Below, piece after piece: positions 1 to 13,637 of a DNA stretch of 64,000 nt (position 1 is the stretch's first letter; the number at the start of each line of letters is the position of its first letter). Location of the stretch: positions 8,928,001-8,992,000 of the forward strand of contig JAMPIQ010000002.1 of NCBI GenBank assembly GCA_024699855.1, given 5' to 3'. Made by a program: the position numbers and the translations under genes. A model generated the notes under the pieces. It saw only the letters and a program-made list of their open reading frames with translations, was not told where the DNA came from and did not search any database. Source of the stretch: Aphelenchoides besseyi. Taxonomy: Eukaryota; Nematoda; Chromadorea; Rhabditida; Aphelenchoididae.

Positions 1-1412
1 TCACTCCTGCATCGCAACGTCGAGCGTTTGTTTACGAAAATATCAGCGTGTTACCGCGTCAAACTTGTGGACTGTACACTCATACTCTATATCTTCATGC
101 AATGCCGGACGGTCTACAAAAGCACATTGATTCCATAGAAGGCGGATCCCTGTTCATGTCAATTTTGTTCAATCAGGTAAGATATCGCAAATGAACTATT
201 TATCTTTTTTCTAGCACACAATTTTTATGACCCACCAACAAAACTTTGCGAACGATCGTCTTGGAATATTCACGTTCTCAAACCTCTTCCAGTTTCTTAA
301 ATGTTGGACGAATCTTAAGCTCAAATGGGTTCCACCGGTTGAATTGGCTCGTCGTTACTTCGAAAAGTTTCCAAATGAACAGCCACTACTCTACACTGTA
401 ATTTCCTTATTACCTCTAAAATAGTTGATGTTATTTACAGGACGTCTGCAACGAGCGAAGGCACATTCGCATGCTACCGAACAATTCGGAATGCACTGAA
501 ACCAAACGAGTACCAAACGTTTTCATTGTTGGACCTCAAAAAACAGGTATTCATTTGAGTTAACGTTATCTCTAATTTGATTTAGGTACTACGGCTCTAC
601 GAGAGTTTTTGCTTTTACATCCGAACGTCAGCAGCAATCGAATTGTTCCCGGTGGTTATTTCGAAGAACCTCAGTTTTTCGGTGGTCCTAACTATCGACG
701 CGGTTCAAAATGGTATCGCGAGTTGTTCAACACGTCTACAGAGTATTCAACTGTTGTGTTCGAGAAAACTGCCAATTACTTTGACAATCCTCGTGCACCA
801 AAAGCGATTTCGTATTTTGCATCAAATGCAAAGATTATCATTATTTTGATCAATCCTGTTGATCGCGCCTTTTCGTGGTACCAGGTAAGCAATCGACATC
901 GAACATTACTATCATATTCTCAGCATATGAAAGCGCACAATGTAACGGCAGCACTGAATCGAACCGTCGAAGAAGTTCTGTTGGAACCGACAGATGATAC
1001 GACGATTCTGAAATTGCGATCACGTTGTATAGTTCCGGGTCTTTATGCCGATCATCTGGAGCGATGGTTGGACTATTTCCTAGCGTCGCAAATTGTTATT
1101 TTGGATGGTCAGGAACTACGCGAAAATCCAGCTGTAGTGTTGAATAATCTAACGAAAGAATTGGGTCTTTCCACCAATCTCGACTATCACCAGCGTCTGA
1201 TATACGACAATCGAAAAGGCTTCTATTGTATTCATTCTGAGAAATCAACAAAACGAGAATGTTTAGGTCAAGGTAAAGGCCGAAAATACGATCCGATAAG
1301 TTTGGAGCTACGAGCAAATCTAAATCGTGTATTTGAAGCTCCAAATCGAGATCTAACTCAATTGCTAAAACACTACGGGTTTAAAATACCAAAATTTCTC
1401 CAAAAATATTGA
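1..1412 (+). CDS. NDST: Heparan sulfate N-deacetylase/N-sulfotransferase (NDST), 3' part
   Basis: This is the C-terminal sulfotransferase half of a Golgi type II membrane enzyme that N-sulfates glucosamine in heparan sulfate; the N-deacetylase half lies left of the window. Exons read 3-176, 215-397, 441-546, 586-884 and 924-1412, with introns of 38-43 nt. The PAPS 5'-phosphosulfate loop PQKTGTTAL is split by the third intron. Further family motifs are NDRLGIFTF, FEKTANYFD, ILINPVDRAFSWYQ (3'-phosphate region) and KGRKY near the C terminus, in the same order as in vertebrate NDSTs. The last intron (885-923) is 39 nt and stop-free, so an unspliced reading stays open through it. A polyadenylation signal AATAAA lies at 1439-1444. 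Identification is very secure; C. elegans has a single member of this family (hst-1). Confidence 0.95.
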
Positions 1413-1636
1413 TCTTCTTTATACGATTATTCTTATTGAATAAACACATTTTGTTTGCTACTTAACATCCAGTTCATTAGAAGGATTTGCGATGTTCGGC
1501 TGCTTCAAAGAATCAAACTACCAATACAACATCTTACATTTATTTGGGAATATGTTAATGATAATTAAATAAACAATGAGAAATATATTAAAAACACAAC
1601 AATCAAGCACTATAGTCCGCTTAAAGTACGAGCTGC
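1413..1636. other. Short intergenic region between convergent genes
   Basis: This AT-rich spacer separates the NDST and SEC61A stop codons. It holds the NDST AATAAA signal and presumably the SEC61A 3' UTR. I see nothing else in it. Confidence 0.6.
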
Positions 1637-3268
1637 TTAGAAGAACATTCCCGCAACACCGCCCATTTCTTGTTGTTCTTTAACAAACGTTTCAAAGTAT
1701 TGATAGATGATCGTAACGGCAAGCAGAATACCAGTACCACTACCAATTGCACCTAAAAACATTTTACTTCAGAACTTCCTTTTTCCTATACCCATAAAGT
1801 CGGCCGTGACCGAAAGTGCGCCGATACAAAGACCACCAAAAGCAGCAGCTGTTGGAATGTAACGATTCAATTCTTTGATCATTGAAGTCTCGCGATGTCC
1901 TTGCATCATCATTTGTTGTTCACGAAGTTGTTTAGCAACATCTTTTGCCGATGATCCGCTCACATCGACCCAAGTTTTGGCGAAGAAAGCACAGGAGCTG
2001 AGCATGAAAACGATGTACGCAATGCAATGAATCGGATCTTCCCACACATTAGACAATGTCTCCGGTGGTGAGAGATAGTAACACAAACCGCCAGTTGGAA
2101 AACTACGATAACCACCAGATGCATCAGACCACGTTCCAAGAAGATTGACCAAGAAGTTACCACCAAATTTGGACGCTAACATTTGCGAAATAACGTACAA
2201 ATTGGAAACAAGAGCAGATTGCAAAATGATAGGAATGTTACTGGTGTAGAACAATTTGATCGGATAGGAACTTTGTTGTCCACGATAACGAGCGGATTTG
2301 ATTGGCAAATCAACGCGAAAACCCTGAAATTATCAGTTTTCATTTATTCCTAGAATTCTGCTTACTTGGAAGTAGATAACGACTGCAAAAACGAGGATTG
2401 TTGCCAACAAGTTCATCAGGTTTGGCAAATTTTGACGATAGAAAGCTTCACGAAGTGCACGAACTTTGTCGGATCGAGTGGCAAGCAAATGGAAAAGTGC
2501 GATGATTGCTCCTTCGAATTCAGTTCCTCGTCCGGTGTTCATTGTGGTAGGTGAGAAGGCTTTCCAGACGATTGTTTCGCAAATGTTCGTTGCAATGAAA
2601 AGCGAAATACCCGAACCCAATCCATAGCCTTTTTGAAGCAACTCGTCCAATAAAAGAACAATCAAACCGGCAATAACCAATTGCAATACAATCAACGAGC
2701 AGATTCCGATCCCAATTTCACTTGGTTGACCGTACATTCCAGTCGACACGTAAACAACCGCTTGTCCAACAGTAATCACCATTCCAAAAACTAAAATAAA
2801 ATGAAAGATATTCAAGAAACTCGGCTTACGCTTTTGAGCGCCATTGAAAAGTGCACGATCTTTTGGCGTATCACCAACTTCGAGCAACTTCGCACCGGCC
2901 AGTAACTGCATGATCATTCCGGAAGTGACAATCGGCGAGATTCCGAGTTCCATCAATGTACCACGATTTGATGCCATGATAACTCGAAGCCAATAAAGTG
3001 GATCGGCACTGTCCGTTGACATGATTCCTGAGATTCAAGTTATAAGTTTGCTATTAAAAGCTCACAAACCAAAAAGTGGAATTTGACAACAAACAAGGAA
3101 AATGAACAAAGTTATCGCTGTCCAAAGCATCTTCTCGCGGAATTGAATCTTCCGCTCCGGCTTCGATACCTCGGGAATCAACCCACAAAAGGGTTTTACG
3201 AACTCCAGAAATTTAACTGAAATAAACGTTTACAACATTCTTTCAAAAATGATTAACTAACCTCCCAT
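1637..3268 (-). CDS. SEC61A: SEC61 alpha, protein-conducting channel subunit
   Basis: Pore-forming subunit of the ER translocon. Six exons give 474 residues, close to the usual 476: 3268-3262, 3216-3070, 3027-2830, 2790-2366, 2323-1792 and 1752-1637, with introns of 39-45 nt. Similarity runs over the full length: [16 protein letters not shown] at the start, then [102 protein letters not shown] and [19 protein letters not shown], which are typical Sec61 loops and helices. The first exon codes for only ATGGGAG (7 nt). That start is required because exon 2 joins in frame to the conserved N terminus. The gene is convergent with NDST. Confidence 0.97.
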
Positions 3269-3584
3269 TTTTAGTGTTGTTTATAATCACTTTGTGTGAT
3301 TTTCGCAAATTCAACCCCTGAAAGCTCGAGATTAAGAAACTGAAATGTTGCCTATATAAACTACACGAAAATCAACGAACGAAAAAGTGTTTTAACACCC
3401 AACAATTGACAGTGATACTGTCTCTCTAACAAACTGACAAACGAAAGTGACCAACGTTTAAGAACAATAAACGTTTAAGTCGAATGACAGACAAGTGAAC
3501 TGGATGCTTGTAGATGCAGTTTCATATCACAAAAACGCCAACAACTAAATGTGCTCGGATGTTTTTTGGATAAAACGCTCTCAA

Positions 3585-3797
3585 ATGAGATCGACATCAA
3601 ACTACGTGGTCTCGGGGCGAATTTGGCGAAAACCTTTCGAACATCAATTTCGGAAGTTGCTGTATCTCACTCGGTTTAATAGCATTTTCGAGCTTCTCAG
3701 GTATTATCAGTAGAAAGAGATTCTTTCAATGATTAATTCTAATTTTGGTAATTTCAGACGAAGTTCATGTGGTACGCAGTTTATGTCAAAATCATAA
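3585..3797 (+). CDS. Possible short two-exon ORF, unrecognised
   Basis: An ATG at 3585 opens a frame to 3700, a GT-AG intron of 57 nt follows (3701-3757, ending TTTCAG), and the frame closes at 3797, giving 50 residues rich in Arg and Phe. It starts about 320 bp from the divergently read SEC61A start, so a shared promoter is possible. I do not recognise the product. A short basic N-terminal stretch would suit a mitochondrial protein, but this is guesswork; the reading could be chance. Confidence 0.3.
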
Positions 3798-3820
3798 CTA
3801 TAAGCAATTCACATGAGTTT

Positions 3821-5540
3821 TCAATTAGTTTTTGTTTTCTCTCTTGTATCCAATTTTACATGCAAATAGGAACACACGTGACCGAAACAATAACCCAACA
3901 GCAACAGATGTAACAGTACGAATCCGGAGTTTGCGTAATGAATGTTCATCGTTAGTACATCGACTATTCCTTGAACGAGTACTTTGTTGAAGATTTTCAG
4001 CGCTAAGTCACGACGATCCAGAAAGAAGAATGCTCCAAAAATTCCCGGAATAACGTTCGTGAGCAATGCAACGGCCGTTAATCGAACGAAATTTGCGTCG
4101 CCAATTTTGATTCGCACTTTTGTCCCCAATGCACTTGTATAAAACATGTAGCCAAGACGTTCGATGATCAACTCCAAGGCGCTTAATGCGACCCATGCAA
4201 AGAAGTTGAAGTTCACACCGTGCCAAAGTAACACAAATCCGAAGACCACGAGCATTGCAAGGAAACGACCAACTTGCGGGTACGGTGTGATTTGTATCAA
4301 CGGTATGTACAATTGAGTTTTAAGAAAATCGTAGAGACCACGATCGAAGTAACGCCACATCTTGGAGTATTTCGAGATCCGTGAAATGCAAATTGCAGGA
4401 CCGGGCGGTTGCATTCCATCGATGTGAGCGAATAGTCGTGGTATGCCGAAGATAACCACGTACTTCGTGTGAAAAAATTGACCACGAACATAAGCAATTG
4501 AAAACACTAAAATTAACAAAAAACTTCCAAACAACACGTAACTTTAAGACTTACACTCGTAGTTGTGAAAGTTGTTGACCAATGTGTATGGAGCGCTGAA
4601 GAAAACATTGACTCGTGTAAAATGCAATGCTAATTCGATCAAATAGAACCAGAAGATCAAACGGAATGCATAGAAAAGAACGTGTTTGATGTTTGTGGAT
4701 TTGATGTTTTTCTTTTGTTGGCAATAATCTTCGAACAGAACGATCAAAAGCGAAGTGTACGGCGGATAGAAAGCGTATTCCAGAAAAGAGCACAACAAAT
4801 CGAAGTTTAGTTGTACATTGGGATTGCGACGTAAATGAATATTGAAATTCAATACCTAAATACGTTATTATTAGCCGCAAAACAACTTCTTACCTTAACG
4901 GAAAGATAAATGTAAAGTTGATATTCACGATAGTAAGTTTGTTCATCGGACTGATCGTACTTGATCCACGACGAACTGCAACTACAAACAAACACAACGC
5001 AGAGAATCCAAGCTACGAGCTCTGTCTTCAACAAGCGTGTTAGTGCGGTAACAACAATGCAAAGAAGAAGACAGTTGATAATGCAAATAGAGCTTGTTAA
5101 CCACGTGTTAAGTCCCAGCCAGAAAATAATTAGCATCAAGGATCGTAGTCTTTCGTTTCTAATTTCACGGATCATACGATAAATGACTGAAACATGAAAA
5201 TTTCATGAATTTTTTGAGCGAAAATCATACCTGAATGAATGGTCATTCCAACCAATAACTTTGCAACTGCTCCTCGAAACAACATCCACTCAACATCCGA
5301 ATCATCAATATCGTACTTGGACACATAGCTAAATTTTATAAAATAAAAGTACGATAAACAGATAAAAATTGTTGTTCAAAGAGCTACTTACTCGCTTTGT
5401 TTAAGTGCGAATTTCAACCACGGTTGATTGGAAAACGATGCACGTACTGCAAGAGCACAACCCAACGCACAATGAATGATAGAAACAACAAAGTAGACAC
5501 CCAATTCGAGGTGTCCAATCGGATAGACGTTTGTCGACAT
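3821..5540 (-). CDS. HHAT-like membrane-bound O-acyltransferase
   Basis: MBOAT-family integral membrane protein of 508 residues (human HHAT has 493). Exons are 5540-5392, 5328-5231, 5186-4894, 4855-4555 and 4506-3821. Family features, in order, are an N-terminal D-x-EW block, many hydrophobic helices, TKYVVIFGIPRLFAHIDGM with PPGPAICI, a SKMWRYFDRGLYDFL block, and VLLWHGVNFNFF, which contains the invariant MBOAT histidine used for acyl transfer. HHAT palmitoylates Hedgehog in the ER/Golgi. Nematodes lack true Hedgehog but keep HHAT-like genes and many hedgehog-related proteins, so the substrate here is open. The start was placed at ATG 5540 because the N terminus then resembles HHAT; an in-frame ATG upstream would begin at 5654. 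The first intron (63 nt) is longer than its neighbours. Confidence 0.85.
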
Positions 5541-7718
5541 GTTGGAGTGATGGTCAGTTAAAACGACAAACCGATCGAATTCATCAGTCAAAATATGGAA
5601 ATCGACAAGAGCAGATGAGTCGATCTGTTTGAAAAGCCAATTGAAGGCGAGCAATAGACGCGCTGTCCGATCGCTGCGAACTCAAAAACGACAAACAAAC
5701 GAGCAAAAACAACCGTTTTTTGAAGCAAAATAATAAAACTCACAACCCTCATACAAAGCTCAAGCTCTTTATATTTGACCTGACCCAACTCCCATGTTGT
5801 TCGTCCATTCGATTGGTTTATTCAAGGTCGTACCTCTTTTTCGATCGCGACAATAGACGCAAATTTCTCATCTACTCGCTACCGAAATCCAAAATCATTA
5901 CGGTTATAGAAAACAACAACATTTGACTAATCTCTTGTAACTTCGACTTGCTTCTTTTTATTTGTATTGATCGTAAGTGGTGGAAACTGATACTACAACT
6001 AAGATAAGCTGTTTGGTGCACTTTTCATCCAAAAATCGCAAAGATTCGTTTGCAAATAGAGAACTGGGATTGAAGGTAACAACACGTGTATGTGTTTGTA
6101 TCAGACGACCGAGAAATAAAAAAACACAAATAAATGAATAGATAGAGAAGCAAATCGGTTTTTTTTAGTTCAACGTATAAATTCAAACAAAATAGTCGTT
6201 GAAGTTCAAATATAATTCGCTTGATGACTGAAATGCGAATGATTAAAGTTCGGGTACTTATTAAAATGAATGGTGAAATTTAAAAAACTGTTGGGAAATT
6301 GTACCCGATCGTAGGTTTCGTGGATTTCGATGGTCTCCAAGCAGTTGTCCATAACAACATGGTCGGAGACGAGCTGTTTTCAGTTTGTCTGTGATAGTGG
6401 TTTGTTAGACTTAGAAATACAGCGAGTCACAACAATTTGGGATTAAAAGGCAAGATAGTGAAGTGTGGGACAAATGCGAGAGTCGGATAAAGAAGGATTG
6501 TTATAATAAATTCAAAAGTGTACTAAAAACTGTCATTTGATTGTAACAGAAATAGGATCCTGAAGGTAAAATAATTGACTCCGAATTTCGCTCTTATACC
6601 GGGAAGTAATTTGTGTGGATAGGTGATGGCAGAAATTCTACTATACTGTAGCTTATGCATATGAAATAAGGTATGAAGAGAATTATTAGAGAAATCGATG
6701 CGAATAGAAAAAAATTACAAAGCACATGCCGACTTTTGTTGTCAATACCAAGATAGCAAACTTGTTCAACAAGTTTGCGAGTTGGAATACAAACTATTAA
6801 ATGGAACTAAGATACGCATATCAGAAGACTGAATTAACTTGCGCGAGATTCTGTCGATGCTCCACAATTTTGATGTTCAAAAGCTAACGACAACTATGAA
6901 AATGCAGTTGATTATTTGGCGGATAAAAGAATAATACGTTCGATAAACAAGCCAAGATAGCAAGAGAAGGAAGCGAGATTGTTTCGTAGATAACAAGCTG
7001 TTAGAATCGGAATACCCGCTCCCGTTTGAATTCATCAGTTACTCAATAGAACGATAAATTCCATAGATTTACAATACATGAGTTAGAATTGAATTAAAAG
7101 TTGTTTATAGAAAACGATATACTATCCGAGTTATTAGAAAAAAATACAAAGGTATGAGTGAAAAGGTTCAATTAACATCAACAGTGTGGCCGTGAAACAA
7201 AGCGGTAGAATTTGTTAAAAAAGCAATACGAATGCTCAATAACATTGGAAGAATAGTGATCGTCAGCTCATGACTTTGACAACCAAAATGAGGAAATTGA
7301 AGGCGAAAATGTTCGTGGAAAAAACAGAGTACACAAACGAACACACGCAGAAAAAATCCCGTATGCGAATACAAAGATCGTGTGTCCGTTCGTGAAAAAG
7401 AACCGACAAATTATGATATCATAAACAAAAATAAACAATAGCAGCACTCGTGGAAAAAAGATAAACACAAAATACCCAACGTTGAACAACGCGTGCTCGA
7501 CCACAGACATCGGAATTACAAGAGTTTTCGAATGAACTGACAGATGAATTTAGCGCTGAAAAGATCGAAATGTCCGTTGTCTCTGCACTACACGTCGTTC
7601 AATAAGCAAGACCGCGTGTTATTGAAAACGTTTTGTCGGAAGTGAAAATAATTTAAAAGTAACAAGAAAAAAAGACGCCAAAAATTATTGCTCGATAGCT
7701 CGTCTAATTCTCATTTGC
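5541..7718. other. Gene-empty intergenic stretch
   Basis: About 2.2 kb, AT-rich, with many short ORFs on both strands but no coding similarity, no convincing splice pairs, no tRNA A/B boxes and no obvious repeats. It presumably holds the upstream region of the HHAT-like gene at the left and the 3' UTR of the DDX6 gene at the right. Confidence 0.5.
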
Positions 7719-9108
7719 TTAAGCCTCTTCAACCATTTGATACTCAGCGACGTAAAGCTTCGGATCGACTTCTTTCGGGATTGGTTCGATTCGAGTTTTC
7801 AATTCTTTTTCAATTCGACGAAGATTGTGACGATCATCATAAGTGACAAGATTCACGGCCACACCCAAATGTCCAAAACGTCCCGAACTGAAAATGAAAA
7901 CAAAAGTATAACTAATCGTTTCATTTACTTACCGTCCAATACGATGCAAATATGTTTCCGAGTTGCGTGGAAAATCAAAGTTGATAACCACATTGACGGC
8001 TTGAATGTCGATACCACGAGTCAACAAATCCGAACAAACCAAATTGCGACAGTTACCTTGACGGAAATCATGGAAAACACGATTACGATGCTGTTGAGCC
8101 ATCTTAGCGTGAATATAATAACACGAATAACCGAGTTCGGTGATTTTTTTTGCCAACAGCTCCACACGTTGAGTTGAATTGCAGAAAATGATTGCTTGAT
8201 TGATTTGAAGTTTACGGAACAACGTGTTAAGACAATGAACCTTTTGCTTCTCTTGGACGAATGCATAGAATTGGGTAACACCGAGCAACGTAAGCTCTTC
8301 CATCAAATTGATCTCGTACGGATTCTTCATGTGTTTTTGCATAAAAGTAGCAACAGTACATGGAAACGTTGCGGAGAAGAGCATGATTTGACGATTATCG
8401 GGCAAATGAGCGACAAGGCGGTCGAGCATCGATTGGAAATCTTGCGACAGCAACTTATCGGCTTCGTCAAGAATAAGCATTTTGCATTTGTCCATCTTTG
8501 CGACGCCCTTGTCCATGAGATCCAAAATTCGTCCCGGAGTAGCAATAATCAAATGAACAGTACCGTTTAAACGCAGGAGATCATCACGGAGATCAGTGCC
8601 ACCAGTCGTGACCATAATCTGAAGAAGCTTTTGAGTATATAGTAATTTAAATATAATCATACCTTAATTTTCAAATGTTTGCTCAATTCAACACAGATTT
8701 GCGAAGTTTGAAGGGCCAATTCACGAGTTGGCACAATGATAAGCGCTTGAATAGCCGGAAGAGTAGGATCGATTTTTTCAATGCACGGAATACAATAAGC
8801 ACCGGTTTTGCCTGTACCGTTTTTGGCACGCGCCAAAACATCTTGACCTTAATTTATTGCAGAAGTAAATAATTAATTTTACAAATTTGCTTACCTGATA
8901 GCGAGACATCTAATGAGGCTTCTTGAATTGGACTTGGCATCTCCCAACCTTTCTCAAAAATACCCTTCAACAAATCGCGAGACAATTTGAATTGTTCAAA
9001 ATTGAGTCCTTTGGTATCCGTAACATCAGCCGTTTTGAAGCGTAAATCACGAGTGGGCAGTTTCAATTGACTCTTCCAGTCCTCATCGTTTGAAGTAATC
9101 GTTGCCAT
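7719..9108 (-). CDS. cgh-1: DEAD-box RNA helicase DDX6/CGH-1/Me31B
   Basis: Cytoplasmic mRNA decay and translational-repression helicase of P-bodies and germ granules. Four exons (9108-8895, 8847-8663, 8618-7933, 7887-7719) give 417 residues. All helicase motifs are visible: Q motif [19 protein letters not shown], motif [53 protein letters not shown] and YLHRIGRSGRFG. The DDX6-specific sentences [15 protein letters not shown] and the end [13 protein letters not shown] fix the subfamily. Position 2 of motif V's usual LFTRGID is Leu here. The gene ends just after the second RecA domain, as in short family members, without a Gln-rich tail. It is divergent from TAF2, with 421 bp between the start codons. 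Confidence 0.97.
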
Positions 9109-9529
9109 ATCGAACGTTTCGAATCAAAAAGTATAAAAAGCGTTAGTTGATAATGGTCTAAAAAATTATTTTGAATTGTTTTTAAAATGACTTTCTATCG
9201 ATGTTAATAAAAAGACGAATAAAACCAAAGTTATCATTTTTGTAGGGTACACGCGCCAAGCCATCTGTCCCAACAAAAATGCGGCCTATGAATGCCGTCC
9301 AGAGCAGAAACGCTAAAATGAACACGCAACTTCTTCGCTCTGCCACCATCGCAAGCGACACACAAAGCAAAACGACAGTAAGCGACGCGTTTGCTACTCA
9401 ACCTTCCGTCCCAGCACTCAACCCGTAAGCTTATGATGCGTTTGGCAACCTGTGGCATATAAGTTAGCGTCCAATTTCTACAACGTTTACTGTCGATTGC
9501 TATTTTGACGTGTAGCGTTTAATACAAAA
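9109..9529. promoter_or_regulatory. Shared divergent upstream region of DDX6 and TAF2
   Basis: The 421 bp between two divergent start codons must hold both promoters. A 62-codon minus ORF (9370-9182) has a hydrophobic stretch but no recognisable family and overlaps this region; I do not call it a gene. No clear TATA box is seen. Confidence 0.45.
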
Positions 9530-12500
9530 ATGTAAGTCAAGAACAATACGTTTTTGTTCTACATATTTTTTAGGCCCATGGTCAATGATAGCGGTCGTGG
9601 TTCAATTCAAGCATCTCAAAAAGCAACGACTGAAACTCTAAATTGTAGTTTTACGGATTATTCCGTTTCACAGCAATTTCGGGTTATCAGTCAACATGTT
9701 ACACTAAACCAATTGGACTGCAAAAATGAACAATTCAGCGTAATCACAGAGATCCAGTTATTACCCATGAAGAATAGCATCAAAACACTAACATTTCACC
9801 TTGGACAATGTAAGTAAATGGAGCTTGTATGCAATTTGTAAGATAAAATACTTTTCAACGCAAACATTTAGACTCACGACTGCCAAATGAAGAGAACGGT
9901 TTATCAAGTGGACTAGTTACCGTTCAAGACATTCCAACAAAGTACTACCGCGACACCAAAAAACTAAAGTTGAGTGAAAATCCGCAGAAAAAGAATCTAC
10001 GGTACTTGAAAAATGCGCTTCAAAAATACTACGATGAATACAATGGCGATCTAGTCATAGAAATACCCGAGGAATGCGCGGAACTTGTACATGACAGAAA
10101 AATTTTGATCATAAAAATCTGCACCAATGTTGTTCGACCAAGGCACGTAAGATGATTTATGGATAGAGCATTTTACACTTGTACAAATTTAGGGCGTTAA
10201 ATTTCATTGTAAATTTGATGCTGATGGAAAACTTGAAGAAGGAACGCACATCTTTACGTATCGTTCAAATATCTTCTCCAGCACAAAAGAATGGCTTCCC
10301 TGTTTAGACGGATCAGATCAACTGTCAATTTGGCGATTCACTTTTGAAGTACCCGAACAAATGTCTGTAATTTGTTGTGGAGAGTTGACCGTAAGTTTTG
10401 TTTGCTTATTGCTATTAAGATTTTACAGGAAGTGATTGAAAACAAACGTGACAATTTGAAAATTTTTGTTTATCACGCTACGGTGCCTATTGCTCCTGTC
10501 AATATTGGATTTGTCATAGGTGATTTGGAATGCCACACGCAACCCGAACTGCCAGATATCACAAGCTACACACTTCCTGGATTGAAGTCCATCCTGGAGC
10601 ATACGGTTACAAGTTTGCCTCGGATTCTGAGTTGTTTAGAAGAAACGTTGTCATGCCGATTTCCCTTTCCGTCCTATAAGCAGGTTTTTATTGACAACGT
10701 ACGTTTAGTTTATCTTGTTGAGCTTATATTCTTGATTTAGGTTCCAGAAGAAGTGATCTCATATTCTGGGCTTTCGATATTTAGCATAAATCTACTTTAT
10801 CATAAAAAAATTTTGGATGCTGTGCAGGTAAAAGCTTTGTGTTCTTCATTTAAATTCCAGATTTTAGTCAACCCGACAAATTATGGCTTTGGGTTTATCG
10901 TCGCAATTTTTCGGATGTTTTGTGAATGCGGCGAATTTTAAAAACTTGTGGTTGGTTAAGTCGTTGGCTCGTTGTATGACTGCGCATTACATCGAGAAAT
11001 CGTTTGGAACATCTGAGTACATCTATCAAACAAATCGACTATTGGAAGTTGTTTGCGATTACGAAGAGCAATACGGACCTGTAGTTCTACATCCGTTGGC
11101 AGTTGGCAGCAACCCGGATCTTTATTTCGATCCTTTAAATCCCGTGACATGTTCATCGAATTACGCTGATGTTATGTACAAAAAGGGACAATTCGTGATG
11201 CGAACACTTCAAAACAAATTGGGCAAAGAGTCGTTTTTAAAAGTCAATGATTTATGATTGTTTTCTCTTACAAGTTTATTTACAGGTTCTACATCGAATT
11301 CTCGTTGTTGCTAGTGAGTTTTCGCGGAATATGGAAAAACCAATCGATTGGTATCACATGATCATTTCGTTGGATTCGTTTTTTCTCACTGTAACAAGTG
11401 TCACTGGTCGAGAATTGCCGTCGTTTTTGGAAATGTTTATTTATGACGGCGGTCATGCCAACTTTGAAATCTCTTCGTATCCGAACCGTAAACGAAATAT
11501 CGTTGAAATTGAAATACGTCAGGAAGCAGGAAAAGGCAGACGAGAGTACGTTGGTCCATTGACGATTTACATTCAAGTTTGTTCATGGATATTCGTTTTA
11601 TAATCAGTCAAATTTATAGGAATTAGATGGCTATTTTCCACATACATTGCAAATCGATGCCGAGGTTTCCAAACATGACTTACAATGTCATTCAAAAGGT
11701 CGAAAACAAAAACGAAAGAAAGTGGTCATTTCAACAGGCGAAGAAGTGGATATCGATCTTAGTTCCATTGATCCAGATTCACCAATTTTATGGATACGGT
11801 AATTGAAGCATATTTAATCTACTGTATCTGTGTATAAATATTGTTTAGCGTTGATCCAAATATGCAATTGATACGTAAACTTAATATCACTCAACCGGTT
11901 TGTTGAATTTAGTTAGAGAAAGTAAACGAAGCTTCATAGGTTCATCAACTGGAGTATATGCTTCGTTACGAACATTGTGCAGGTAATTGAGTTTGATCTA
12001 ATTTGCACAAGTCTTATCATTATTGCAAGAACATTCAAAAAATATGAGTTGTTTAGTTGCTCAATGCGAAGCAGTCGATCAACTGCGAAATTTTCCTGTT
12101 CAACAAACTCACAATGTTTTGTTGGAGGCCGTTGAGAATGATCATTTCTTTCATCGAGTTCGCAATCGCGCAGCATTTTGTTTGACTGAAATTTGCAATC
12201 GACTTCCCGATGGTCTTTTGCCACGACCTGCTCCGCTTATGACGTACTTTCAACAAATTCACTGCTCAAGCAGTGATCCAAAGATTCCATCGTTGCTGAA
12301 CTTTGTGGCAACCACATCGAATTTACAAACCTATTTTCTAATGCAGGTAATCGAAAATATTCTACGAAGATTGTTTGAAATTTTTGAAGACCTTACCACA
12401 GGCCATTGGTCGGATTCGTCGAAATGGGAAATGTCCGACCGAAGTGGTTGACTTTCTGTTGGGTTTGCTCAAATGCAACGACAACTCGATAAATCGTTAT

Positions 12501-13401
12501 TCCGACGATCATTATCGGTCATCTTTAATGACCGGAATTGCTTCAACGTTGACATCCGCCGATCCTTCACTCAAAGATCCTTCACGACCGGACATTTTGC
12601 CGCAACAAATCGATGAGATTGTTTGCGAAGTAGTCAGAGCTTTGAACAAAGATCAACTACAACCGAGTTATTGTCGAGTCGTTGCAAGTTCATGTTTAAA
12701 GGCTTTACTTTTGGTAAGCCTTTGATTTTTGATTTTATGACAATTGATTTCAGTTGCAACGTTACAACTACTTGCCCGTCGATCCGGCAGTTTTCTGGGC
12801 GTTTGCTCAATCGGAAAGTGTTTTTAGTCAGGTTTGAGTGATCAAAAACAATCGAAAATCTTTATGAGCTTATTTTCAGTTGCGTATAAATGCACTAGTT
12901 TGCTTGGCATCGTTAGTAAGCCGGACGCATAATGTTGGACTTACGGATACAGTGATGCGTATGTTTGAAATGCTTGTGAACGATCCGAATCCACAGATTC
13001 GCTATTCACTTGGCAATATCTTGGTTATGAAACCGCCATTCAATCATTCTAACGAGTAAATTAAAATCTTTTTGTTTCGTCTTTTCAACGCTGTTTCAGC
13101 ATCACTGGAAGTTTGTCCTACGCGTCAAACACGAAAAGATTGGCCGATTTGATGTACTCAATGATTACGGATCTATCGTTGGTAAGCAGCCCAATTTAGC
13201 AAGAGAAACAGTGGATACGTGCTTCAGGAGCCACGAATTCGAACTTACGCAGTGGACATCTTTTACGCTATGTATTCCACTGATAGTCCGCTGATGTTTT
13301 TATCCGAAGAAGAACGTCATAGACTGGAATCTCAGCAACGCGATAACTTGGATATGAATGGTTCTAGTCGACGACAAACAATGGAAATTCGCAATATTTA
13401 A
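9530..13401 (+). CDS. TAF2: TFIID subunit 2 (TAF2)
   Basis: TFIID core subunit that binds initiator DNA through an M1-aminopeptidase-like fold. Seventeen exons join in frame to 1,051 residues; introns are about 40-50 nt and every phase closes. The first exon carries only AT of the start codon; if it is wrong, ATG 9578 lies in exon 2. Matches to TAF2 include the N-terminal aminopeptidase-like region (TFHLGQ, YRSNIFSSTKEWLPCLD), the SSQFFGCFV block in place of a true zinc-binding HExxH site, RKRNIVEIEIRQ, EEVDIDLSSIDPDSPILWIR, LRYEHCA, NHxNRYSDDHYRSSLM-type repeat helices and DPxVFWxFAQSE. The C terminus ends soon after RIRTYAVDIFYAMY, so the long His/Lys-rich tail of vertebrate TAF2 is absent. 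AATAAA is at about 13430. Confidence 0.93.
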
Positions 13402-13637
13402 ATGACCATGTAACTTTGTAATTTTTCTCAATAAACGGGTTTATTTTTAACGAAACTAATCCGATCATCAACACGGTCATCAAAATTGGATTCTTTCGCT
13501 TAACCGGAAAATTTACATAGCGAGCAGATTGGTTTTGTAGCGATGGTTTGTTGATGAAATAAATTGCATCCTGCAATAAGAACTATATAGCAGAATTGTA
13601 ACAATTATTTTGTTATTTCAATTACAATTCTTATTTA

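Noticed and set aside
9182..9458. Small secreted protein on the minus strand between DDX6 and TAF2
   Set aside because: Two overlapping frames compete, neither has a known domain, and the place is a short divergent promoter.
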